A DNA stretch of 64,000 nt, taken from the NCBI GenBank assembly GCA_900544375.1, contig UQUZ01000003.1, forward strand, positions 39,064 through 103,063, given 5' to 3'. The position numbers and the translations under genes were made by a program. Positions 34,550 to 42,872 of the stretch are shown here, piece after piece. This DNA is from an uncultured Oscillospiraceae bacterium (lineage in GTDB: Bacteria > Bacillota > Clostridia > Oscillospirales > Acutalibacteraceae). Within the stretch, counting starts at the first letter, position 1. The number at the start of each line of letters is the position of its first letter. The notes under the pieces were generated by a model. The model did not search any database. It had not been told where the DNA came from and saw only the letters and a program-made list of their open reading frames with translations.

Positions 34550-35392
34550 ATGCGGGAAATGGATGTTTCAGAGGTTACAAATGCGGTGCGTGAACTGTGC
34601 GTCGCGGCGAATAAACGGCTGCCGGAAGATTTAACACAGTGCATCTCCTCCTGCGCCGGTTGTGAGGAGCAGGCGCTCCCCCAAGGCATTATGCAGGATC
34701 TGCTCGATAATCTTGACGCTGCGCGGGAGCTGGATATCCCCGTCTGTCAAGATACCGGCATGGCGGTTGTGTTTGCGGAGGTCGGCCAGGAGGTGCATTT
34801 CACGGGCGGCGATTTTGAGGCCGCTGTTCAGGAGGGCGTGCGCCGGGGCTATACGGAAGGGCTGCTGCGCTGCTCTGTGGTGGGCGACCCACTGGAGCGC
34901 ATCAACACGGGCGATAATACGCCCGCCGTGCTGCACACGCGCATCGTACCGGGTGAAAAAGTAACGCTGACCGTCGCGCCCAAGGGCTTTGGCAGTGAAA
35001 ACATGAGCCGCCTGCAAATGTTGACCCCAGCCGCCGGACGGGCAGGCGTTGTAGATTTTGTTGTTGACACAGTACGAATGGCGGGCGGCAACCCCTGCCC
35101 GCCGATGGTGGTCGGCGTCGGGATCGGCGGCGATTTTGAGGGCTGCGCCCTGCTGGCGAAACAGGCGCTTTGCCGCCCGGTTTCCCAGCGGAACCCAAAG
35201 CCGTTTTACGCGCAATTGGAGGAGGAGCTGCTCGAACGCATCAACCGGCTGAACATCGGCCCGCAGGGCTTTGGCGGCAAAACGACGGCTTTCGCTGTGA
35301 ATGTGGAGGCTGGGGCGACCCACATTGCAGGCTTGCCGGTTGCGGTCAATATTGGCTGCCATGTTACAAGACATCTCAAAAAAATTTTGTAA
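34550..35392 (+). CDS. Fumarate hydratase/L-tartrate dehydratase alpha subunit
   Basis: 280 residues from MREMDVSEVTNAV, the usual family start. Upstream in-frame ATGs at 34520 (with GGAAGGGG close by) and 34451 (overlapping the previous stop) are alternatives. Iron-sulfur Cys are in 'PVCQDTGMAVVF', 'GIGGDFEGCALLA' and 'VNIGCHVTRH'. 'GFGSENMSRL' is also characteristic. The class I two-subunit enzyme needs a beta subunit, but hpf follows directly, so the partner must be elsewhere or absent. Confidence 0.9.
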   Translation: MREMDVSEVTNAVRELCVAANKRLPEDLTQCISSCAGCEEQALPQGIMQDLLDNLDAARELDIPVCQDTGMAVVFAEVGQEVHFTGGDFEAAVQEGVRRGYTEGLLRCSVVGDPLERINTGDNTPAVLHTRIVPGEKVTLTVAPKGFGSENMSRLQMLTPAAGRAGVVDFVVDTVRMAGGNPCPPMVVGVGIGGDFEGCALLAKQALCRPVSQRNPKPFYAQLEEELLERINRLNIGPQGFGGKTTAFAVNVEAGATHIAGLPVAVNIGCHVTRHLKKIL

Positions 35393-35396
35393 ACCC

Positions 35397-35424
35397 TTTG
35401 CTATTCTGTGCATATGTGCTATAA
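35397..35424 (+). promoter_or_regulatory. Sigma-A promoter of hpf
   Basis: TTGCTA, 16 bases, TATAAT, just after the fumarase alpha stop. Confidence 0.55.
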
Positions 35425-35522
35425 TGAGAGCAAGAGGAGGGCATTCTTATTCGTAGGTCCCTTTGATGCGGCGGAATACCGCTTCGCTTCAGGGATTCAA
35501 TATAGAAGAAGGGGATGTCGTT

Positions 35523-36053
35523 ATGAAAATAACCATTACCGGACGCAAATGCACGCCAAGAGAATCCTTCAAAACACATGCGGAAAAGAAGCTTGCAAAG
35601 ATCGAGCGCTTTTTCGGTGAGGAGGCGGAGGCCAAAATCACCGCTACCGTGGAGAAATCCGCCAAGATTGTGGAGATCACCGTCGCGCACGGCGGCATGA
35701 TTTTCCGTGCGGAAGAGCGGGCGGAGGATATGGAGGATGCGCTGGACGGCTGCGTTGATTCTCTGGTACGACAGATCCGTAAAAACAAAACCCGGGTGGA
35801 AAAGAGGCTGCGTTCCGGAGCGTTTGATGCGTATACGGATATGGAGCCGGTTTCAGAGGAGCTGGATTTCGATGTGGTACGCACAAAAAAGATTCCTCTG
35901 AACAAGCCGCAGGATGTGGATGAGGCAATTTTGCAGATGAATCTGCTGGGTCATCAATTCTATGTGTTCCTCAATGCGGTGACTAACCAGATTAATGTCG
36001 TCTACCGCCGCAAAGACGGCGGCTATGGTTTGATTGAGCCGGATACCCTATAA
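35523..36053 (+). CDS. hpf: Ribosome hibernation promoting factor, long form
   Basis: 176 residues. The N-terminal HPF/YfiA domain ('MKITITGRKCTPRESF', basic) binds the decoding region. A linker leads to the C-terminal dimerisation domain ('VRTKKIPLNKPQDVDEAILQ', 'GHQFYVFLNAVTNQINVVYR') that makes 100S ribosome dimers. ATG 35523 has AGAAGGGGA. It is a single-gene unit with its own promoter and terminator. Confidence 0.96.
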   Translation: MKITITGRKCTPRESFKTHAEKKLAKIERFFGEEAEAKITATVEKSAKIVEITVAHGGMIFRAEERAEDMEDALDGCVDSLVRQIRKNKTRVEKRLRSGAFDAYTDMEPVSEELDFDVVRTKKIPLNKPQDVDEAILQMNLLGHQFYVFLNAVTNQINVVYRRKDGGYGLIEPDTL

Positions 36054-36124
36054 ATGCAGGGCAGCTGGCAGGAGTTTCCCGAAAGTTTTGATTGCGCATT
36101 GGGCGCAATCCGTATAAAATAAGC

Positions 36125-36165
36125 AGAAGAGGCGGCAGGGCTTGCCCTGGCGCCTCTTTTGTTGG
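36125..36165 (+). terminator. Terminator of hpf
   Basis: AAGAGGCG-CAGGG / CCCTG-CGCCTCTT hairpin then TTTGTT. Confidence 0.8.
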
Positions 36166-36231
36166 AGTAGATGCCCGCCATTCGGGTATAGCATGAGAAT
36201 TAGTATTGGCAAAAAGGATGGTTATCATTTT

Positions 36232-37362
36232 ATGCAAAGCAACGAGCTGAAAATCCGCTGTGTAGTGCCGTGCCTTCTAGGTTTGGAAAGCCTTATTGCA
36301 CAGGAACTGCGCGATATGGGCGCAATTGATGTGGCGGCAGAGAATGGGCGCGTGCTCTTTTCCGGAGATGCGAATCTTCTTGCGCGTGCCAATATCAATT
36401 GCCGATTTGCCGAGCGCATTCAAATCTTGATCGGTTCCTTTCCCGCCAGAACCTTTGACGAGCTGTTTGAGGGGACAAAAGCGCTTCCTTGGGAAGCGTG
36501 GATCGGCAGGGAGGATGCCTTCCCCGTGAAAGGGTATTCCATCAACTCAGCGCTTTTCAGCGTGAGTGATTGCCAGGCGATCATCAAGAAAGCGGTGGTA
36601 GAGCGGCTCAAAAGTGTTTATCATATTCCGTGGTTTGAAGAGACGGGGCCTATCCATCAAATCCAATTTTCTATCATGAAGGATGAAGCAAGCCTCCTGC
36701 TGGATACCTCCGGCGCGGGGCTTCATAAGCGCGGCTACCGCCTACAGGCCAATTATGCGCCTTTGAAGGAAACGCTCTCCGCCTCTCTTTGCAGCCTTGC
36801 CCGCTTGCGGGATTATCATACGCTCTATGACCCGATGTGCGGCTCAGGCACGATTTTAATTGAGGGGGCAATGATGGCTCAAAATATTGCGCCCGGCGTC
36901 AACCGTAATTTTGCTGCCGAACGGTGGGATGCCCTGCCCCAAAGCGCATGGGCACAGGAGCGCGAGCGTGCGCGCGACTTGGTCAAGCGGGATGTGCATT
37001 TTCAGGCCTATGGCTCTGATATCGATGCGGATGCCCTCGAGCTTGCGAAGGCCAACGCTCTGCGCGCAGGCGTTCAGGCAAATATTGCATGGAAACAGGC
37101 AGATTTGCGAGATTTCGCCCCCGAAACAGAAAAGGGCACGCTCATTTGCAATCCTCCCTATGGCGAGCGAATGCTCGATATTCAGCAGGCCAATGAATTA
37201 TATAGAATTATGGGGAAAAAGTTTGACAAAAAACGCGGATGGAGTTATTATATTATTAGCCCATCTGAACAATTTGAATCTTTGTTCGGCAGAAGAGCTG
37301 ATAAAAGGCGGAAGTTATATAATGGTATGATCAAATGCCAGCTTTATATGTATTTCAAGTAA
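36232..37362 (+). CDS. THUMP-domain SAM-dependent RNA methyltransferase (RlmL/YpsC-like)
   Basis: 376 residues. A ferredoxin-like and THUMP region (about 1-160) is followed by a Rossmann methyltransferase with 'YDPMCGSGTILIEGA' (SAM site) and 'LICNPPYGERM' (NPPY, N6/N2-guanine type). It probably methylates 23S rRNA G2445 as in YpsC/RlmL-N. ATG 36232 follows AAAAAGGATGG. Confidence 0.92.
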   Translation: MQSNELKIRCVVPCLLGLESLIAQELRDMGAIDVAAENGRVLFSGDANLLARANINCRFAERIQILIGSFPARTFDELFEGTKALPWEAWIGREDAFPVKGYSINSALFSVSDCQAIIKKAVVERLKSVYHIPWFEETGPIHQIQFSIMKDEASLLLDTSGAGLHKRGYRLQANYAPLKETLSASLCSLARLRDYHTLYDPMCGSGTILIEGAMMAQNIAPGVNRNFAAERWDALPQSAWAQERERARDLVKRDVHFQAYGSDIDADALELAKANALRAGVQANIAWKQADLRDFAPETEKGTLICNPPYGERMLDIQQANELYRIMGKKFDKKRGWSYYIISPSEQFESLFGRRADKRRKLYNGMIKCQLYMYFK

Positions 37363-37582
37363 ACGATCTACTGCACCCTGATGTGCGGACGTCCGGCCCA
37401 ATTCTTTGTATCGAATAGGCGCGGTAAGAAGGAAACTTTTTGTTTCAACGGTTTTGTAGGAAAGGGAACAAAAAATTTTCGTGGGAGAGGCAATGCGCCT
37501 GATTTCACAGGGCGCCTGCTGCGATGGGCGCAGTTTCGTTTACTTGCCAGTCAATATATTTTCATCAGGAGGGTATCATTGC

Positions 37583-38527
37583 ATGAAGCATGTGTTCATT
37601 ATCAACCCGCGCGCAGGCAAGGGGAAGGCGTTGGAGCTAATCCGGCCCCAGATTGAAGCGTACATAAACGAGCATAACCTGGATGCAGAAATCCATGTGC
37701 CGGATTCCCCCCATGCCGCGCAGGACTTTATTCGGGCGGAGGCGTCGAAGGGCCAGCCGGTTCGCTTTTATGCCTGCGGCGGCGACGGAACGCTATTTGA
37801 GGCGGTCAACGGCGCATTTGGCCACCCCAATGCGGAAGTAGCGGTGCTGCCCCTTGGATCGGGGAATGATTTTATCCGGCTTTTTGGCACACAGGAGCAG
37901 TTTTTGAATATTGACGCACAGGTCAATGGCACCGCCCTTGAGCTGGATTGCATCAAGTGCGGCGATAAGATTGCCATCAACCAGTGCTCCATGGGCGTTG
38001 ATGCCGAGGTTTGCGCAAAGCAGGCAGCCTTCAAGAAACTCCCGTTTATGAAGGGCGATATGGCTTATACGGCTGCGGCGGTTTATTGCGTTTTCCGTAA
38101 GCTTAATAATGAGTTTACCGTTTCCATCGACGGCGGTGAGCCAAAAAAGATGACGCTGCTGTTTTGCGTGGGCGCGAACTCCCGCTGGTATGGCGGCGGC
38201 TATAAAGCGGCCCCGCTCGCAGTGCCGGATGACGGCGTGCTCGATTTTATTGTAGTGGAGAAGAAAAATGGTAGGCTCAAGCTGCTGACGCTCCTGCCGA
38301 AGTATAAAAAAGGTATGCATCTGGGCTGGGATATCACCCATTTCAGCCGCGGCAAAAAGATGACGATTCACAGCGACACCCCGGCGGCCGTCAATATTGA
38401 TGGCGAGTGCGAGTATGTAACGGATCGCACCTTTGAAATCGTCGAGAAGGGAATGCGTTTCGTTATTCCCACCACGTCTTCTTATATCAAAGACCGTGAG
38501 AGCGGCAAGATTAGCCAAAAGCAATGA
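37583..38527 (+). CDS. Diacylglycerol kinase-family lipid kinase
   Basis: 314 residues. 'FIINPRAGKGKALE', 'YACGGDGTLFEAVNGAFG' (GGDGT nucleotide site) and 'LPLGSGNDFIRLFG' are the three family blocks. The C-terminal beta domain has 'VGANSRWYGGGYKAAP' and 'DGECE'. It phosphorylates diacylglycerol or an undecaprenol/sphingoid-like lipid at the membrane. ATG 37583 follows CAGGAGGG; the frame is open further upstream without a site. Confidence 0.93.
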   Translation: MKHVFIINPRAGKGKALELIRPQIEAYINEHNLDAEIHVPDSPHAAQDFIRAEASKGQPVRFYACGGDGTLFEAVNGAFGHPNAEVAVLPLGSGNDFIRLFGTQEQFLNIDAQVNGTALELDCIKCGDKIAINQCSMGVDAEVCAKQAAFKKLPFMKGDMAYTAAAVYCVFRKLNNEFTVSIDGGEPKKMTLLFCVGANSRWYGGGYKAAPLAVPDDGVLDFIVVEKKNGRLKLLTLLPKYKKGMHLGWDITHFSRGKKMTIHSDTPAAVNIDGECEYVTDRTFEIVEKGMRFVIPTTSSYIKDRESGKISQKQ

Positions 38528-38700
38528 GCAAAGCAGGGGGCAGTTTTGCGTTCGCCGTTCTTGCCAGGGGAAATAGAAAAATAATGTGGGGTTCCAATTG
38601 GTAGATGACGCAAGCTGTTCATACAGGCGAACGTGGCTTGCCTGCGCCCCATGCGGTGTGGCTACGGCAAGCATTGCTTTGTTACTCACTTCGTTTGTAA

Positions 38701-38752
38701 TAAACGGGAGTGTTGCAAAATATTTCATTTTGCAACACTCCCGTTATTTCTG
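38701..38752. terminator. Bidirectional terminator
   Basis: AACGGGAGTGTTGCAAAAT / ATTTTGCAACACTCCCGTT, a 19-bp perfect stem between the lipid kinase and the convergent metY. Confidence 0.9.
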
Positions 38753-38786
38753 CGTAGATTCAAATGATGCAACGCGCTCTTTCGCA

Positions 38787-40070
38787 TTATGCCAGCGCCT
38801 GCGCTAAATCCTCCAGCAAGTCGTCAATATGCTCCGTGCCGATAGAGAGCCGTACCGTGCCCGGATAGATTCCGCATTCCTCCAATTCTTCCTTGTTGAG
38901 TTGGGAATGCGTCGTGCTTGCGGGATGAATGACGAGAGATTTCAAATCTGCCACATTTGCCAGCAGGGAGAAGATGTTGAGCCGGTCGATGAACGCTTTT
39001 GCCGCCGCCTCGCCGCCCTCCATTTCAAAAGTGAAAATCGAGCCGCCGCCGCGTGAGAAATAGCGCTCATAGAGGGCGTGCGTCGGGCTACCCGGCAGGG
39101 AGGGGTGATTGACGCGCTTCACCTTCGGGTGGTTTGAAAGATATGCCGCCACTTTGAGCGCATTTTCCACATGGCGCTCTACGCGCAGGGAGAGCGTTTC
39201 GAGCCCTTGCAAAAAGAGGAACGCATGCCAGGGGCTGAGCGTTGCGCCTGTGTCGCGCAGCAATACGGCGCGAATACGCGTCACATAAGCCGCAGCCCCA
39301 GCCGCTTGTGTAAAAACAGCGCCGTGGTAGCTAGGGTCCGGCTCGGTCAGGCAGGGAAATTTTCCGGAGACGGCCCAGTCGAATTTGCCGCCGTCCACAA
39401 TCACGCCGCCGATAGCCGCACCGTGCCCGCCAATGAATTTCGTTGCCGAATGCACGACAATATCCGCGCCATATTCGATTGGCCGAAGGAGGTATGGGGT
39501 GGCAAAGGTGTTATCCACAATCAGGGGAATGCCGTTTGTATGCGCGATCTGTGCAATGCGTTCTATATCCGCCACATTGGAATTTGGGTTGCCCAGTGAT
39601 TCCACAAAAAAGGCTTTTGTGTTTGGGCGGATGGCGGCTGCGAAGGCCTCCGGGCTGTCGCCGTCCACAAAGGTGGTTTCAATCCCGCTTTCGGTCAGCG
39701 TATGGGCAAAGAGGTTGTAGGTGCCGCCATAAACGGATTGCGACGATACAATATGGTCGCCTGCGTGCGCAATATTTTGTACCGCATAGGTGATTGCCGC
39801 CGCGCCGGATGCAGTGGCCAGCGCCGCAACGCCTCCTTCCAACGCCGCCATGCGCCGCTCAAAGATATCAAGCGTCGGATTGGTCAGCCGGCTGTAGATA
39901 TTGCCGGGCTCCGCCAGCGCAAACCGTGCCTCTGCCTGTGCGGTGTTTTCAAATACATAGGCTGCCGTTTGATAGACTGGCACGCAGCGCGCGCCGGTAG
40001 CGGGGTCGGGCGACTCTTGACCTGCGTGGAGCTGCAAGGTTTCAAAGCGATAATTTTTTTGTTCAGACAT
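38787..40070 (-). CDS. metY: O-acetylhomoserine sulfhydrylase
   Basis: 427 residues, the normal MetY length. Cys/Met-metabolism PLP fold: 'YSRLTNPTLDIFERRMAALE' near the N-terminus, 'VDNTFATPYLLRP', and the PLP lysine in 'HSATKFIGGHG'. It makes homocysteine from O-acetylhomoserine and sulfide. It has a consensus promoter and a 290-base leader with hairpins, a possible sulfur-regulator operator and a possible Cys-containing leader peptide, so it is probably controlled by sulfur supply. Confidence 0.95.
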   Translation of the reverse strand: MSEQKNYRFETLQLHAGQESPDPATGARCVPVYQTAAYVFENTAQAEARFALAEPGNIYSRLTNPTLDIFERRMAALEGGVAALATASGAAAITYAVQNIAHAGDHIVSSQSVYGGTYNLFAHTLTESGIETTFVDGDSPEAFAAAIRPNTKAFFVESLGNPNSNVADIERIAQIAHTNGIPLIVDNTFATPYLLRPIEYGADIVVHSATKFIGGHGAAIGGVIVDGGKFDWAVSGKFPCLTEPDPSYHGAVFTQAAGAAAYVTRIRAVLLRDTGATLSPWHAFLFLQGLETLSLRVERHVENALKVAAYLSNHPKVKRVNHPSLPGSPTHALYERYFSRGGGSIFTFEMEGGEAAAKAFIDRLNIFSLLANVADLKSLVIHPASTTHSQLNKEELEECGIYPGTVRLSIGTEHIDDLLEDLAQALA

Positions 40071-40120
40071 TCAATCCATTCCCTTCCGTCACTTTTTCAG
40101 GATGTTTGGCTGTGCTTCGT

Positions 40121-40177
40121 TCAGCGGCGACACATTCGTTCTCGAAAAACAAAGCGGCATGTCTGAGTATGTTTCAT
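40121..40177 (-). CDS. Possible 18-residue leader peptide upstream of metY
   Basis: Reverse-strand ATG at 40177 to TGA at 40121 gives MKHTQTCRFVFRERMCRR, with two Cys and five Arg. GGAGG lies 13 bases upstream, a longer spacing than usual. It ends 50 bases before metY. Translation of its Cys codons could sense cysteine, but this is inference. Confidence 0.3.
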   Translation of the reverse strand: MKHTQTCRFVFRERMCRR

Positions 40178-40329
40178 TTGTTTCTCATAACCTCCATTTC
40201 GCCGAAGGCGACTAAAACAGGAATAAAAATGGCGATTCCGTAAAGCGTAAATTGGCTCTTTCAAATCAAAAAGCCAATTTTTCGCAGCGTGAAAGTTCCT
40301 TTCACGTTAGTCGCTCCTGAAATAGATTT

Positions 40330-40363
40330 ATTCATGCAATTCCTATATAATTACTATGAATAT
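40330..40363. promoter_or_regulatory. Operator candidate at the metY start site
   Basis: On the reverse strand TATTCAT...TAGGAATTGC...ATGAATA straddles the first transcribed bases. The TAGGAATT core resembles CymR/Rrf2 cysteine-regulator sites (weak recognition). Confidence 0.35.
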
Positions 40364-40369
40364 AATGGT

Positions 40370-40398
40370 ATCATAGCGCAGGCAAGCGGCTTTGTCAA
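40370..40398 (-). promoter_or_regulatory. Sigma-A promoter of metY
   Basis: Reverse strand TTGACA (40398-40393), 17 bases, TATGAT (40375-40370). The gap from 40399 to 40610 shows no gene I can support. Confidence 0.8.
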
Positions 40399-40610
40399 GA
40401 GAAAACGCAAAATTGATGAGGAAAGCGGAAAAATTTTGCCGATCAATCGATTGAAGGACCGCACGGGAGAGAGCCTCTGCTGCTCTTCGAAACCAATCGG
40501 CCGGAAGTTTTGGTTTCCCGATCCGTCCATAGGCATCGGCCATAGATTTGAATAATTTGTTTCCCGTCTGTTCCCGCCGTGTAAACTTTCTCCCCAAGCC
40601 CGTTTTACCA

Positions 40611-40639
40611 TTGACGCGTCGCAGCTTTTTCCATAGAAT
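40611..40639 (+). promoter_or_regulatory. Sigma-A promoter of YccF-domain gene
   Basis: TTGACG (40611-40616), 17 bases, TAGAAT (40634-40639). Confidence 0.65.
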
Positions 40640-40696
40640 GAAACCAAAGCCTGTCGCATTTTGGCGTGGGCATATTGAGAAAGGGAGGCGGCTGGA

Positions 40697-41056
40697 ATGG
40701 GCTGTCTGGGAAATATTCTTTGGTTTCTGTTCGGCGGGCTGTGGACCGGTCTCAGCTGGGTGGCTGCTGGTGTGCTCTGGTGCATCACGATCGTTGGTAT
40801 CCCCATTGGGAAGCAGTGCTTCAAGTTTGCGAAGCTTGCATTTTTTCCATTTGGCAAGGAGGTTGAATATGGAGGAAGCGCGGTTTCCGTCGTCTGTAAT
40901 ATTTTTTGGTTGATTTTTAGTGGGATTCCCATGGCTGTGGAAGCCGCTGTGCTCGGCGCGGTGCTGTGCGTTACGATCATCGGTATCCCCTTTGGCAAGC
41001 AGTGCTTTAAGCTGGCAAAGCTTGCTCTGATGCCGTTCGGCGCAACGGTGCGATAA
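40697..41056 (+). CDS. YccF-domain inner membrane protein
   Basis: 119 residues made of two similar halves. Each half has a hydrophobic helix pair and the repeat 'TIVGIPIGKQCFKFAKLA' / 'TIIGIPFGKQCFKLAKLA', which is the YccF signature. It is predicted to be an integral membrane protein of unknown role. GGGAGGCGG precedes the ATG. Confidence 0.92.
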   Translation: MGCLGNILWFLFGGLWTGLSWVAAGVLWCITIVGIPIGKQCFKFAKLAFFPFGKEVEYGGSAVSVVCNIFWLIFSGIPMAVEAAVLGAVLCVTIIGIPFGKQCFKLAKLALMPFGATVR

Positions 41057-41073
41057 CGAAAACAGCAAATAAA

Positions 41074-41122
41074 GATTGGGCTGCTATATTCCGCTTTGCG
41101 GGGCATAGCAGCCCAATTTTAT
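41074..41122 (+). terminator. Terminator after YccF-domain gene
   Basis: ATTGGGCTGCTAT / ATAGCAGCCCAAT stem, then TTTATT. Confidence 0.85.
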
Positions 41123-41229
41123 TCACTATATTTACAAATATCTACATTTCAAAAGTTGAATCTGTATATATTTACAAATAAAAGAGAATCTGATAAAATA
41201 AAAAATAAGTGTAGAGGAGGGGTTTATGG

Positions 41230-42024
41230 ATGTTTTGCCGATATTGCGGGAAGGAAATAGAGGAGGAAGATCGGTTTTGCCCACAATGTGGGAGAAAGCA
41301 GATCGACATTGTTGCAGAAGCACCGGATGATGTTACTTCATATATGGTTCAGCCTATGCAGGCGGAATTAGAAGATGTAGCGATTGATCTGAAATATAAA
41401 CGGACGTTTGGAATTTTTGCTATCATCCTGTCGTTTTGTTGGATGGCAGATTTATTAACCTATTTCATTTGGCCTACGAATTTATTTCTGATTACAGTCG
41501 AATTCTTTTTGATGTTTGTATTTGTCATTTTATCTATTTTGCTTTTAAGCGGTCAGGCAAGGGGAAAGGTAACTGGTTTGGTTGCAATACCAATCTTACT
41601 TTTATCATTGTTCCTTGTGATTTCAAGCATTTACAGCCTTACTCAAACTGATTTGGACCGCTATTTTGACTACCCGCATATTTTGCTGATCGTCCTGTTT
41701 GATTTTTTGTTTCGTGCTTTCACTTTGGCGTTTTCAGTTGGTTTGGTCATTTTTTCTTTTCGTAATAGAGAACAGTCCGTTTCCATCGAAGAAAGGGAAG
41801 AAGAGTTTGACTTCCACCCGCAACCCCACAACCGCTGGGTCGCCTTCTTTCTCTGTCTTTTCCTTGGCGGCCTCGGTATCCATCGTTTCTATGTGGGTAA
41901 GATGGGCACCGGCGTGCTTTATCTGTTGACTGTTGGCTGTCTCGGCGTTGGGGCGCTGGTTGATCTTATTATGATTGCCGCCGGTTCCTTCACAGATGTG
42001 CAGGGGGATGCCTTGGAAGGGTAA
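41230..42024 (+). CDS. Zinc-ribbon, TM2-domain membrane protein
   Basis: 264 residues. The N-terminal zinc ribbon has 'FCRYCGKEI' and 'FCPQCGRK' (two CxxC). Four hydrophobic helices follow in about 60-175. The C-terminal TM2 domain ('FFLCLFLGGLGIHRFYVGK', 'GALVDLIMIAAGSF') has the usual two helices with the GxHRFY turn. Function unknown. The central part is AT-rich relative to the ends, as if the zinc ribbon and TM2 parts flank an acquired segment. GAGGAGG precedes the ATG. Confidence 0.85.
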   Translation: MFCRYCGKEIEEEDRFCPQCGRKQIDIVAEAPDDVTSYMVQPMQAELEDVAIDLKYKRTFGIFAIILSFCWMADLLTYFIWPTNLFLITVEFFLMFVFVILSILLLSGQARGKVTGLVAIPILLLSLFLVISSIYSLTQTDLDRYFDYPHILLIVLFDFLFRAFTLAFSVGLVIFSFRNREQSVSIEEREEEFDFHPQPHNRWVAFFLCLFLGGLGIHRFYVGKMGTGVLYLLTVGCLGVGALVDLIMIAAGSFTDVQGDALEG

Positions 42025-42033
42025 AAAGTGTTT

Positions 42034-42081
42034 ACCTAACACCGGCAGAAGCTTCATGAAAAGCTTCTGCCGGTGTTAGGT
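42034..42081. terminator. Bidirectional terminator
   Basis: ACCTAACACCGGCAGAAGCTT / AAGCTTCTGCCGGTGTTAGGT, a 21-bp perfect stem between convergent genes. Confidence 0.88.
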
Positions 42082-42100
42082 AATTCCATTTAAATTTTCT

Positions 42101-42661
42101 TTATTCCACCGTCAGTGACGCGATAATGTTGGAATAGAGCTTCACTGGGTCGTTCAAAAAGTTTTTTCGCACCGTTTCTACCTGCATGCTGTCCGCTACA
42201 AAGATCGTCAGCTTTAAAAGCTCATCTGTGGAATCATAGATCGTAAAAGTAACATGATACCCATTTTCAAGTTTTTCAATGTCAATCCGGTTTTCCTGCT
42301 CGCGCTTCGCACGGGTCAGCAGCCGGATTGCAGCGTTCACCGCCTTTTCCCGCACAGAGCGGGGGAGGTTTACCTCCAGCGTCTGCGCGGCGGAACGGCC
42401 TTGGTCCGTCACGCGATAAACCGTATCGCCTTCCTGCGCCGCTTCCTCCAGACTGCCGGCCCTCACAAGATCGCTGACTGCCTGATTGATTTCAAAATAA
42501 TTGGCCAGGCTGTTCTCTTGCAATATCTCATTGATAAGCTGCTTGGAGATGGGCTGTTCAATGCTCTTGAGCAAATAGCAGACGAGCACCTTAATCTCAT
42601 TCCGGCTGCGCAGCCCGCCCGGCTCGATGCCTTCGTCGAACGCGTCGTATTCCAAATCCAA
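42101..42661 (-). CDS. DUF4364-family protein
   Basis: 186 residues. A winged-helix-like N-terminal half ('EIKVLVCYLLKSIEQPISKQ', 'FEINQAVSDLVRAGSL', 'YRVTDQGRSAAQTLE') and a beta-rich C-terminal half ('VTFTIYDSTDELLKLTIFV') match DUF4364, common in Clostridia. It looks like a transcriptional regulator but the role is unproven. The start is taken as TTG 42661, 8 bases after GGAGAGG; the frame reaches further upstream through the ribosome site. Confidence 0.82.
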   Translation of the reverse strand: MDLEYDAFDEGIEPGGLRSRNEIKVLVCYLLKSIEQPISKQLINEILQENSLANYFEINQAVSDLVRAGSLEEAAQEGDTVYRVTDQGRSAAQTLEVNLPRSVREKAVNAAIRLLTRAKREQENRIDIEKLENGYHVTFTIYDSTDELLKLTIFVADSMQVETVRKNFLNDPVKLYSNIIASLTVE

Positions 42662-42763
42662 TGGAAACACCTCTCCATGATACAATTACTTTTATTCTAG
42701 CACGCGCAGGCAAAAAAAGAAAGTGAATTTGGGCAAAATCCGTTTTTTGTGAAAATTTTTGCT

Positions 42764-42791
42764 TGACACCAGCGCGCGAAGCCTGTAAATT
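42764..42791 (+). promoter_or_regulatory. Promoter of NCS2 permease gene
   Basis: TTGACA (42764-42769), 16 bases, TAAATT (42786-42791). Confidence 0.5.
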
Positions 42792-42802
42792 ATATAAGAA
42801 TG

Positions 42803-42842
42803 AGCTTGTACCCTGACGTTTTGCGGCCGAAAGGGTCTAGCT
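42803..42842 (+). promoter_or_regulatory. Compact leader hairpin of the NCS2 permease
   Basis: AGCT-TGT-ACCCT ... AGGGT-CT-AGCT, a 40-base nested stem at the very start of the transcript, 30 bases before the permease. A small riboswitch or regulator site is possible; the class is not recognised. Confidence 0.35.
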
Positions 42843-42872
42843 GAAAAATGATGAAGAGGAGAGGTTCACTCA

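Noticed and set aside
36142..36231. N-terminal extension of the THUMP methyltransferase
   Set aside because: It crosses the hpf terminator; the ATG at 36232 has a ribosome site and the family N-terminus.
40071..40363. S-box (SAM-I) riboswitch before metY
   Set aside because: No S-box core sequence is present in the leader.
40343..41068. Long reverse frames over the YccF-domain gene and the metY promoter
   Set aside because: They run through the metY promoter and opposite clear YccF repeats; no ribosome site.
42803..42842. A known purine, PreQ1 or xanthine riboswitch before the permease
   Set aside because: The conserved cores of those classes are not visible; kept only as an unclassified hairpin.
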